Assembly: GCF_011386835.1 (NCBI RefSeq)
Contig: NC_088800.1
Location: 23,860,572-23,924,571 of the forward strand
Direction: 5' to 3'
Length of the DNA stretch: 64,000 nucleotides
Origin: Chrysemys picta bellii
Lineage: Eukaryota > Chordata > Testudines > Emydidae
Position 1 is the first letter of the stretch. Every line of letters starts with the position of its first letter. The notes under the pieces were generated by a model. The model searched no databases. It saw only the letters and a list, made by a program, of their open reading frames with translations, and was not told where the DNA came from. The translations under genes and the position numbers were made by a program. Below are positions 1 to 9,591 of the stretch, piece after piece.

Positions 1-1040
1 CTTTCCCCCTCCACTTTGCTCCACCATTTGTGAATTTATATTTCTCCTGCTCTCATATCAAACTGCACACTATCATGCATTTCGTAGTATTTGGAATTAT
101 AGTAAGAGAAAAGAGTCCATAATTCATGAGTTTCAAAGCCTCAAGTGACTTTGTCTCTCCCCTCTCATAAAGAGCTGTTATACATTTATCAATAACTTCA
201 ATTTTTAACGTGTGTTGTTGGCAGTCAGCAGGTTCACCTGTCCATCTGAATCAGTAACTCTGGAAATGGTATGTCTTGTTTGTAGCTTCTGAGTCATTGC
301 TCTCCCTAATACTACTAGTGTATTGCTCCTGGGGTAGTTGGGTTGAAGATTCAGAGCTCTGAAAGAAGCATTAATTAAAACAGCCACTTGTAGACCAGTT
401 TTCACACTGAGCTCACCAACCTGCAACACAGGCAAAATATAAAATATTTACAATGCTCATTAATAGGCCCCTCTTGAACATGGAAAGGCTGAGATGTATC
501 TTCCCCCACTTTTCCCCAGGAAACTAGTTAACTGTACCTGAATGTGTTCTGAAAAGGTTCACAGAGCTGAGCACTGTACTCTATATGGGGTTCCTGCTCT
601 TGAATATTTGTCACTGAGTTAGTCACAATGTTTTCTTGCAACAGGCAGTTGTGTTTAAGAACACATAGAAGTGTGTGTTTAAATAGACATGTGGTCCCAG
701 CACGGTTGAAGCTATAAGCCTGCACAGAACACTTATCTGAAGTTTTGTAAACCTATATCTTAACTGAACAAATAATAATACAAAGGAGGTTTACCAGTGT
801 ATATAAATCTTCAAACATCCCAGTTTTCAAGTTAGCCACAAATATGTTTGGCACATAACTGCACTTTCAGTCTGTCTTGTAGAAATGGTTCTACAGAGAT
901 CTGTCTCCTAGTGTCCATCTGTGATTTTTAAGGTCTGAAAAGCTAAAAAATCTGATTTTTTCCCCTTCGGCATCCTGAAACAAAAGCAAACACATACTTT
1001 GAAGGTAAATTGGATGTGCAGAAGAATGGCAGGTAGACGT
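1..1040. other. Non-coding AT-rich stretch, nothing recognised
   Basis: Both strands are broken by frequent stop codons and the open frames stay under about 90 codons. I see no splice-flanked exon, no repeat family I can name and no low-complexity tract. It is probably intergenic or intronic background. Confidence 0.6.
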
Positions 1041-1665
1041 GGGCAGCAGGTTTGTATAATTTTTGGTGGTGCTCAGAATGGGTCCAAGCAGAGTTGTCCT
1101 GTCCATAGGATGGACCGGGGCAACCACCCCGGGCCCCACACTTTGGAGGGCCTCCATGCTTCAAGGGGACGCGAGTTCCAGGGCAACCCGGGGGCCTAGC
1201 GGGGGGCCTGGCACCACAGCAACAAGAGATCCGGCTCCGCTCCAGTCCACTCCACCCCGCTGGCTCCCAGCATTACTCGGGGGAGGGGGCGGAATCCGGA
1301 AAGAAGTGCGGGGAGCTTGGGGGATGGGGTGGAATGCGGTGGGGAGGGGGCGTGGTGGCAGAGCAGGGGTGGGAAGAGGCGAAGCGGGGCGGGCTGCGGC
1401 CGGGTTGTTTCTGCTGCCGGCACCAGGCCCCCTGCTAACCTCCCAGTCCTCCCTGGACCCCGCGTCTCCCTGAAGCGCGGGGCCCCCCAAAGCGCAGGGC
1501 CCGGGGTGGTTTCCCTGGTCTGTCCTATGGATAGGACAGCTCTGAAAATACAAGCCCAAACATTGATGGAGCTGGGCCCACGTTCCCGAATATTGGTGGA
1601 GCACAGGCATCACGGACCCATATAACTCGCCGCCTATGCAGGTAGATGCCTGCAAGCCTCCTAAG
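1041..1665. mobile_element. GC-rich hairpin element with long inverted arms
   Basis: A GC-rich island sits in AT-rich flanks. Bases 1093-1219 and 1414-1540 form inverted arms of about 127 bp. Each arm holds a near-copy of TGTCCTRTCCATAGGA followed by AACCACCCCGGGCCC, and similarity continues to the GGGGGCCTGG motif near the inner ends. By eye the arms are about 75% identical around a GC-rich spacer of about 190 bp. Just outside the left arm, 1041-1082 contains TTTTTGGTGGTGCTCAGAA, whose complement recurs inside the hAT element at 38-39 kb. The open frames here (up to 176 codons) are by-products of GC-rich, stop-poor DNA. I found no convincing target duplication, so the class is unassigned; a foldback or hAT-derived element is most likely. 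Confidence 0.55.
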
Positions 1666-3239
1666 CAAAAGAGTGGGTTCTCTTTCTTCATTGTTAAAAA
1701 AATACAAACAGTAGAAGTTTATTCTTTCTCATGCTAAATCCTGTTTCTCTGTCTCTAGGAGATGTGATGATGTAACGCTTCAGTGTACTAGCTCAGTCCT
1801 AGTCCTTTTCTAAATAGGAGCTGCCAAACATGCCAAATTGTGGCAATTATGTGATGGTTTTGTGATGTGGACCATTGCCCACTTGGGACTCAGCTTTGAC
1901 AACCAAACTGATTTAACTTAGGACTGCAGGATGGATTATACCAGGGCTACAAGCACAAAGGCCACTGCTGTTAAAATAGTTTAATCTCTATTATAAACAG
2001 ATACAGATTGAGACTTTGCTGAGTCTTTGCAGGGTTGATTTACAGATGACAAAACAGATCTAGAACATTATTATTTTAATTATTATTTGCTCAGATTCCA
2101 AAGTGATAGATCAACCATTTTAAATGTAGGTTTTACTTATAAATAGGACTCCAATGAAAAACAAATATGGAGAAAGATTTAATAGAGCACAATATCTATT
2201 ACTTATCCTCTTTATCCAACACAGCCATTCTTACAAGTAATGGAGTCACAATTTTCTTTTCAGATCTACTTGCACAAAAAAGAAGTGTCGGAGTTCAGAT
2301 TTGGACTGGTTAGATGCCCCTCACAGAATGCATATTGGGATTTCTAGTTTGTCACATATGTTTAATTTAATTACAATTAATGAATTACAATTTACCCTGA
2401 GGGAAAACTGGCTTTCCTTGCCAAAGAGATGTTTAGTGGATAGCATTCAAATTCATGACCTAGACCTCAAATTAACAGGCTATCCATTAAGAATGCATGA
2501 GTGGCTTTAAAGACTGCATTTTATCTGTTATGGTCCCTTTAATCCCTTGTGATGTCTTAAAGAAGACAATCAAAATACTATAAATGGAGATTCCAGTGTT
2601 GCTTTGGATGGTATGTTTTTTCACTACAAAATATATTGAGCTCTACTCGGTTACGGGCCGTAAAGAGATTTTCTACTAACCTATAGAGGAACAAGGTCCT
2701 TCTGTCTTAATCCTATTCTGCTGGCAACTCAGCTCTCTTAAATCCTGATGCCTCTTTGGGGGTAGGAAATAAATACTAGGACTTAAACAAGATTAATTAT
2801 TAGATATGCACTTCCCTGATAGCTGAAGAAGGAAACTACACTGAGCTATTTGAAACAGTTAATGTAGGTTTGAGCACAATGGAATCACAAGGTAGAGGTG
2901 TGTCAAAAGGACAAGCCTACATAAAAGAAGAATTACAAATTACAAATTCCCTATAGATCTCCTCTGTAACTGCCAGACCACTGAACTATTTTAGCATCTG
3001 TTCTTTAGATGCTAATGTTATGGGAGTGTAAAAATTAAGCACAACTTCAAGAAAACCTTGGCCCAGTTTTTATTGCATTCCTGTCCACGGAAACCTATAT
3101 AGCTACATAGTGGAGACGTGCAGAAGTTTTTATATGGCGCAATAGGGGGGCGGGGAGGGACTAAGTACTGAGAGCTCAGTTCACACCTACTATATGAACG
3201 ACCTGTATTTATCGTTCACATATTATTTGCTTATTTCAG
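1666..3239. other. Non-coding AT-rich stretch
   Basis: No coding signal and no recognised repeat. The longest open frame is about 69 codons (2301-2510, +) and has no recognisable domain. Confidence 0.5.
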
Positions 3240-3261
3240 CGCTGAATGAAGCAATTCTTTC

Positions 3262-3345
3262 TTACAGGGCCAAATTCAGCCCTAAAGGAAGCAAGACAAT
3301 CCCACAGACTTTACTGGAATGACACCAATGCTGAGTTTGGCTCAT
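3262..3345. repeat. Ancient hairpin MITE relic
   Basis: The left end GGGCCAAATTCAG is mirrored by CTGAGTTTGGCTC at the right end, making an approximately 84-bp imperfect hairpin. The same kind of short foldback repeat, with a core reading like 'ACTTTACTGGAATGACACC' and internal mirror symmetry, recurs at about 17.2, 29.5, 30.0 and 58.1 kb. It is old, with no clear target duplication left. Confidence 0.45.
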
Positions 3346-3589
3346 AAGGTATAGACCACTTTGCAAAGTATGTTCAGTTCCTTTTAGATGAAAGGATTAT
3401 ATAAATGTAAACCAGCATTATTGTAACAGTAGCCACTAGAGTCAGTGCATACTGGCCTATCATGTGAGACGGGTATTGATCTTTGTGACCCTAACTCTGG
3501 CCTGAGGCCAGGAAATAATGTCAAGTTTCTCAGCAGCACTTCTGTGTGTCAGAAAGACTCTCATATAAGTATCATTATGACTATAAATG

Positions 3590-3785
3590 TGCCCAAGCCA
3601 AACTCACCAATCTGAATATTCCCCAAACAATGGGAAAGTTTGGACCAAGATCCAGATCTTGCCAAACTTCATAGTTTTGTCTCTGCCTATATTGGACCAA
3701 AACCACAGTTCCAAACACCCTCAAACTGTGAGCAAGTCTCTGATCCAGAGCTGAATCGAATGTTACAGCTCAAGCCCATCTCTAC
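3590..3785. repeat. Dispersed repeat fragment ending in CCCATCTCTA
   Basis: The stretch is rich in AAACTTTG/CCAAAC motifs and ends in CAAGCCCATCTCTACTT. A second copy near 56.1-56.28 kb ends in TTTGGACCCATCTCTAGTG. The shared end and composition suggest two members of one old dispersed family, probably a hAT-like MITE. The class is not established. Confidence 0.35.
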
Positions 3786-4944
3786 TTATGTCTAATTTTG
3801 CAGCAAAAAGCAGCAAACTCTGAGTTTCTACCTCGGAAAACCTCTCCTTTACTCTGACTTAAACCGTGAGCACTAACACACTGTTCAATTACATACTCTT
3901 TTGGCACCCACAAAACCGTAATAATCCCCTCATTGCTAGTAAACTAATAATACACATGTTATTACAGTGCACTTCTTGACCTATTAACACGAAGCAAAAG
4001 ATAGTCAGTATATTACTATTATTAGCAAATATAAGTGAGAAGACTGCTTAAGCCACCTCCAGCACCTGGGAAGAATGTTCCAGAATTTTCTAAAGTCAGG
4101 TACCCTCAATGGAATATAAAGGCATCAAAAGCTACCGGAGCAGAGTCAGATGCCCAACAATATGGCTAAATGTTATTTGAACTTCTCAACCTAGTTGGTT
4201 GGACATAAATCCAATCACTTTATTCTAGGAATATTTTGTTCTTTCAGTGAAACTCAGTAAGTTAAAGTTTGACTAACCCCAAAAGGGTTAGATGCCACCA
4301 TCCCTGATTTAAATCCCAATCAAGTGGGTGAAGTGTACCTAGCCTAGTTAGCTGGTTAGTCAGGCATTTGTGATTGAAAGGTGTGATATGGCTGGGCTGT
4401 ACAGGTATCTGGGAGAAGGTGTCACAGTATGAGGTACTGTAGGAGTAATGCATATTGACTAACAGCCAGACTGTGCATTCTGGCTGGGAGCTATGGGTGG
4501 GATAGAGCCTCAAGAGATACCCAGCATGAAGTGTGCATACACTGCACTATCCCTTTTGTAGGGGTAGCCTACACACCAAGCCAGCATGGGGTAGTGGGAC
4601 CCATGGCTCTGCCTCCTTTTGCCCCGCTCTTCCTCCTTTGGGGATAGTTTACACCTCTGAGAGATAGAGGGGAGTCAGTCTCTGTGCTCCCTTAGTAAAG
4701 GGATTGCAAGTGTGCACTTAAGCTCAGGGACAGGGCACAATCTGGACTTAAATCTATGCTTTGTCTGCCTGTTTTTCCAGAGAACTGAGAGGATGTAATA
4801 GATGTTTTGACATGTTTTCTGCATCTTTTTATCATTTTTCTTTGAATACAATCAATCATAGCCAAATAAACTATCCAGAGACAAAAAAATTACCATGAAT
4901 ATTCAAGTCCCTCTTGAAACTGGCTAAGAGCTGGCAGAGAGGTG

Positions 4945-5065
4945 CAAAATTATTTTATTAGTGGTAGTGTTTACATTTCAGTTACACCCAAAGTGCTCTA
5001 GGTGCTTTCCGAAAGCAAATAGAGACACAATCCCTGCTCAGAAGCTTATGCCTGAAGTAGACAAA
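4945..5065 (-). repeat. Ancient amniote interspersed repeat fragment
   Basis: The order of blocks (AAGTGCTCTAGGTGCTTTCCG, then AGAGACACAATCCCTGCTC, then AGAAGCTTATG) matches other copies in this window at 44.75-44.87, 45.40-45.49 and 51.87-51.97 kb, and in the opposite orientation at 8.08-8.14 and 13.32-13.40 kb. These resemble old CR1/L3- or MIR-associated tails common in amniotes. The family name is not established here. Confidence 0.5.
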
Positions 5066-8000
5066 GGTGGAGGAAGATCAGGGTACCTGTTACACTTACA
5101 GGGAGAGCAGCACTTTAGACCCTCTCACTCCCTCTTAAGTGCACCCCTCAGGTGACAGGTCTGGCTTCCTGCACCTCTCTCAAGGGTGAAACACTGGCCC
5201 GCAGCCCAACCACTCTTTCACAGGTTCTCTAAGTGGCAGTCCCCCTACTGTGTTAACACAACAGGCCCAACAGTGTTTGGCACCTGTAAGCCTTTCTCCT
5301 CCAAGGACTTGTGACAGCAGCTGATTAAAGTGACTCAAAAACAGTTGTTGTTTTTTCAAAACAAAGCATTATTCATTCATCCAACCGTACATCAAATGTA
5401 GCCCACAGGGTAAAAACAACAAAGGCCTATACACATACATCCCTCTACCCCATGCTTTGTTACTCTTAAGTCAGGCCTAAAGGGAATCCCCAGGCAGGAG
5501 AAGGAGTTTGGGATCCTCAGCCAGAGAGCACTGAATTGTGAGCAGGGTGGCTCATTCACACCGGTTTTAAAGTGTATCAGATGCTTGGTAATAACAGCAA
5601 CAATAAACATCCAATTACGTGTCAATGACTCTTCATTTACCACTCTATGAAATTATTCATTTTCATTTTTAACAATGACATAGTGCCTCAGACTTACAAG
5701 GCACTTTACAGAGTAAGGCTCAAGAAGGTTTGCAGTCAAAGAGTCAGAGTGTGCTTGGCCTTTATGTAGATATGTGCAGGGAAAATGCAGGAGCATCCCT
5801 GCCTGTGGGTGGAAACCCCGCCCAATAGCCTCGTACTCTCTGTGGCAGCCCTCAGCTCCACAGTTAAAGTTAGAGCAGCAGCAGTTGGAGCAAGACTGTT
5901 TCCAGGCCCGTTGCTACAGCAGTTGGGTGAAGAGGCAGTGTACCCCATGGATTTGGGTGCCAGGGAAGTGATCTTCCCCTGCAGCACTGGGGGAATAGTC
6001 CAGCTGGCCATCCTTCAAAGATCCCTAAATAGGGGGAAGAAGATGTTGAAGACATTGCAAGTAAAAGGAATAAAGGGCCTATCCCTTTCCTGTCCTCAGA
6101 GGGACACACAAAATTCTCCTGGAGGAGGGGTATGAAAGGGAACTATGACTGGCATAGAAACTTCACTCTCTTCTTCCAAGACTGAAGGGCTCTATCTGAT
6201 ATGGCCCTCATTGCTCCATTCCCTCACAGAAGGTAGAACAGAGACTTTCACTCCCCCTTACTCCAGGGTGTGTGTATATGTGGGGGGAGGCAGGTAAGCA
6301 GCAAGGATCACCAAGCTAGGAGATCTCCTATTTTAGCTGGGGCAAACCATAGTGTTGATAGGTAGCAGATGTACCAGTCAGCAAATATAAAATTTGATTT
6401 TTGACTTTCACAGGAGAGGTTAAAGGTCACAGTCATCAATTTTCACCACTAAACACTCCTGGTGTTTGAATGGAACAGAAGTAAAGTGGCTCCAACATAG
6501 GGAATGAAAACGTCAGTATCTGACATAGCTCCACACTTTGCATTTCTCTGACTGAAAGCTCTCACAGTCTCTGGCCCCTCACTCTTTAATGGAAAACATC
6601 TGCAATATCTCATCAGGATCTTTCATTCTCTCTTTTTTAACTCGATGTGCTTTAACAGCGAGGAAACTGTGTGGAGGGCAAAGACCTTTCCAACAATACG
6701 CCGGTGCCCCCAAAGCAGAACCTGCAGTCCCAGGCACACTCCGAGGCTATTCTCAGTGCATTCTCCCCATTTTAAGGGTATCGCACAAGTCTTTTAAAAA
6801 GATTTAACTTCTTATTTTTAGACATTGTAAGAAAGAAAACGACCATCTGTTTTCAGAAGAGCTCTCTTGGCTTTATTTTGTGCAGTTATTCAAAGCACTT
6901 GGAGAACTAGTTCCAGTCGATACAAAAAAATTCTTATCTGTTGTTCTGTTGGCACAAAGGGGACACAGAGCTGCCTGGAAGGACATATAGGGAGTCCCCT
7001 GACATAGGGCAGTCCCTGCCTGGTGTCAAGCTGGTGTAGCTAGCTCTATGCCACCCCATCAGGGGCAGGGGGCTTTCCTGGGTGGGCCAGCAGATTGGCC
7101 AAGGCAGAAGGGGACAAAAGGAGGGGCTGGCAGAGCATCCTGTGCTTTGGTGATGTACATTTAGAGCCCTTAGGTTAACACAGTTAGGGTGCCTTGGCCA
7201 GACCAATGTTCTAGCCCTAATTGTTATATCTTTGGAGCTATCTTAATTATTTAAATAGCATACATTGTGTTTATTGAGATTACAGAACAGTTGCAAAATA
7301 AGAGTTTTTCTCTAGAGAGTGTAGACACATACATATGAATTTTATGTAGACATGCATATAAATATATACACATATATATTTTATACACGGACACACATTA
7401 TATACAGCATACACACATTCTTGTGCATTTAAATACTCTACCAGTATAAGCAGTTTAAATGAGTTAAGAAATTAACATTTGATGGATACATTAGGACAAA
7501 GATTGACAAGTAATTCATTCCCTCAAAATCAGAGGTATTTATGAAATTCCTAGGCCAGGGAAATCCCATTAAGGTCCCAATTCGTCTCTCACTAAAGTCA
7601 ATTGCAAAAATCTTATTGACTTCAATGTGAGCAGACTTAGGTGTGACACAATGTGCCGACTTATGACAGGAATACGTTTGGTCCTGTATTTTTAGCACAT
7701 GATCAGACACTGCATGAAACCAATGACAATTATATTTTACTGGTATTTAAGTTCCTTTTCTTCTGCATTCTTCCAAATTGATTTACAAGCTATAAATAGT
7801 TTTAATATACCACTCAGAGGCAAAAAAACAAAAACAAAAACAAAAAACACATTTTCCAAAAATAGTTTGATTTTGGATGCCTCCATTTTTGAGGGCCCAG
7901 CTTGAAGTATTTGGGGCCTGCTGTTCAGAAGTGCGGAGTGTCCATAACTCCCTTTCATTTCCAGTGGAATTATGGGTGTTTGGCATTTCTGAAAATCATG

Positions 8001-8074
8001 CCTGTGGTGTTTCAATTTGAGCACTCCAAAACTGAGGCACTCAGAATTAGATACCACTTTAGAAAATGTTGTCC
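5066..8074. other. Non-coding stretch, no gene recognised
   Basis: Open frames are short and without recognisable domains. Bases 5337-5645 and 6930-7215 are somewhat GC-richer and remind me of dispersed turtle repeats, but I see no terminal repeats or target duplications that would define them. Bases 7330-7400 are TA/CA-rich low complexity. Confidence 0.45.
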
Positions 8075-8142
8075 TTAGATTGTAAATCCTCCTGGGCAGG
8101 GACTCTTGTCTGTTTTACCTATATAGAGAGCATCTAGCACAC
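8075..8142 (+). repeat. Ancient amniote interspersed repeat fragment
   Basis: It reads TTAGATTGTAAATCCTCCTG, GGCAGGGACTC, then CATCTAGCACACT. This is the same family as at 13.32 kb, and the reverse complement of the CCCTGCCCCAAAGAG-type copies at 44.8 and 51.9 kb. Confidence 0.5.
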
Positions 8143-8212
8143 TTTTAATTATATATACACACACACAACAAGCAATAACAACAACCCTAAAACATAGTCC
8201 CGTCTGTAGAAG

Positions 8213-9006
8213 CAGGGGCGGAGTCTGCATTCACGTAACTCCTTCCCGGCACCCAGGGGGCCCCTGACTCCACCCGCTCCCCCCTCACCTCCAGCCGGTC
8301 TGGCGCTGGCAGTGTCGGGGTAAGCAGCAGTGCTCCAGGGCCGTGTCTCAGCCCAGGGTCCCTCCAGCCGGGATTCCTGCCTCCAGGACCAGCTGGGAAT
8401 TGGGATGGCAGAGGTGGGGGGACTGCCCCGGGAGGGGGCTGAAAACCCAGGGCAGGGCAGCCTCAGAGGGAGCGGCTGGCGGGGAACAGAGCCCCAGAGA
8501 GCGTGACGTGCGCCCCACATGGCAGTGCCCCGGGCACCGGTCCCCTCTCTGGCCCCGCTGCTGTTCCTGGCCGTCCTGGCGCAGTCCTTGGATGTCTCGG
8601 GCCACTTCGCTCAGCCCTGGCTGTGGCGCTGAGGGGCGGCCACCCTGCGGCACTTGCAGGCAGCTCCATGCGCCCCGCGGGGTGGCCCCCAGCCCAAGTG
8701 TCCCGCGCTCCACGTGTCAGAGCCCGCCGGATGACTTGGCTGTGGCCGGTGGCATGAACCACAGCGGCCCCAGGGCGCCCGCCGCGCACGACGTGCTGCT
8801 GCTGCTCCAGCTTTGGCCACCTGCTGCTGCTTTTCCATCTGGACTTCGGCATCAGCTTGGGGGCTGGGACAGTGTCTACCTGGGTGAGTGCCCGCAGGGC
8901 CGGCCCCCAAACACACACACACACAAAAGGATGGCCCGAATGCCGCCCCTGCAAATGTGCCACCCCAAGCACCTGCATGCTTTGCTGGTGCATAGAGCCG
9001 GCCCTG
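8213..9006. other. GC-rich, CpG-containing block of unknown origin
   Basis: An abrupt GC-rich block with many CpG sites in AT-rich flanks. It starts with CAGGGGCGGA and ends with GCCGGCCCTG, which look like degenerate hAT termini. The 8-bp flanks (TGTAGAAG and TGTATATC) agree at only 5 of 8 positions, so transposition of the whole block is unproven. A separate CAGGGCCGGC at 8895-8904 forms a perfect 10-bp inverted pair with 8997-9006, suggesting a 112-bp sub-element at the right end. A GTGAGTG donor-like sequence lies at 8884-8890. A CpG-island first exon, a captured exon fragment or a simple repeat all remain possible. Confidence 0.4.
8519..8632 (+). CDS. Short ORF with signal-peptide-like start, doubtful
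   Basis: A 37-codon frame inside the GC-rich block. It begins MAVPRAPVPS, continues with a hydrophobic stretch (LAPLLFLAVLAQS, about residues 11-23) and then DVSGHFAQPWLWR before TGA. Composition and order resemble a secretory signal peptide followed by the mature N-terminus. GC-rich DNA can produce leucine/alanine runs by chance, and the -3 base before ATG is C, not the preferred purine. No protein family is recognised. It is listed because it is the only place in the window where an open frame has a biologically shaped N-terminus; it may be a host exon, a decayed captured exon or chance. Confidence 0.15.
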   Translation: MAVPRAPVPSLAPLLFLAVLAQSLDVSGHFAQPWLWR

Positions 9007-9176
9007 TGTATATCATTAGTGCATATGAAGTTATGAGAATTGTGTTGTATGGTGGTCACTAAAACATGCTGTAAATTGGGGAATCAGCCAGATATTAGTT
9101 CCCCAGAGAGAACAGCAAGGAAAGTAACCAACACCCGGGTGTGGTATCAATTAACTCATCAACAGCCAAATAGGGT

Positions 9177-9587
9177 TGTCGGAGAATAACAGAGTTCTCA
9201 CTTTTTGTTTGTGTACAGCAAGTCAGATACTTTATTTTCTCAAGCAATTGCATAGAGGGAGAGAGCTAAACAGGTCTCTCAACAGGTAAACAACTACAGC
9301 AAGCATTTATACCTTTTGTTACAGACAATAGTGAGCAACAGCTGCATTTTGTTTATACATAGGTCATTCTGATATCTTGTTTTCCTTGCTTGTTTAGACT
9401 CTAGTCTACATACAATATTATCTACACAAGGTCGCAACATCTTCTCACACAGTTCTTTCCCACTCGCCTCACACAATCCTTGCTTCTACAAATCTTGCGT
9501 TATTAGGGTTACAGTTAGCCTGACTCTTGCTAACAAACTGTCATGCATTGCAATCCCCTTCCTGTCAGTTCTTTCTCTGCTTCCACA
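9177..9587 (-). mobile_element. Solo LTR of an endogenous retrovirus
   Basis: On the minus strand the element begins TGTGGAAGCAG and ends CTCCGACA, the expected TG...CA ends. It is flanked by a 4-bp direct repeat GGGT (9173-9176 and 9588-9591), typical of gammaretrovirus-like integration. Reading on the minus strand, a TATAAA box (9306-9311) is followed about 75 bases later by an AATAAA poly(A) signal (9231-9236), which sets out U3, R and U5 in the right order and size. No internal retroviral genes flank it, so it is a solo LTR left by recombination between two LTRs. Confidence 0.7.
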
Positions 9588-9591
9588 GGGT

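Noticed and set aside
1063..1691. Frames of 136 and 176 codons on opposite strands
   Set aside because: Explained by the GC-rich inverted-repeat element; no domain, and the content mirrors between strands.
8213..9006. A complete hAT element spanning the whole GC-rich block
   Set aside because: The end motifs fit, but the flanking octamers match at only 5 of 8 and the inverted ends are short, so it is left as an unclassified block.
8343..9062. A 239-codon plus-strand frame and a 198-codon minus-strand frame
   Set aside because: They overlap on opposite strands in stop-poor GC-rich DNA, have no domain, and run through an AC repeat and a transposon-like end. Only the 37-codon frame at 8519 was kept, at low confidence.
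9177..9587. A full endogenous retrovirus
   Set aside because: No gag, pol or env similarity flanks the LTR, and it is closed by its own duplication on both sides, so it is solo.
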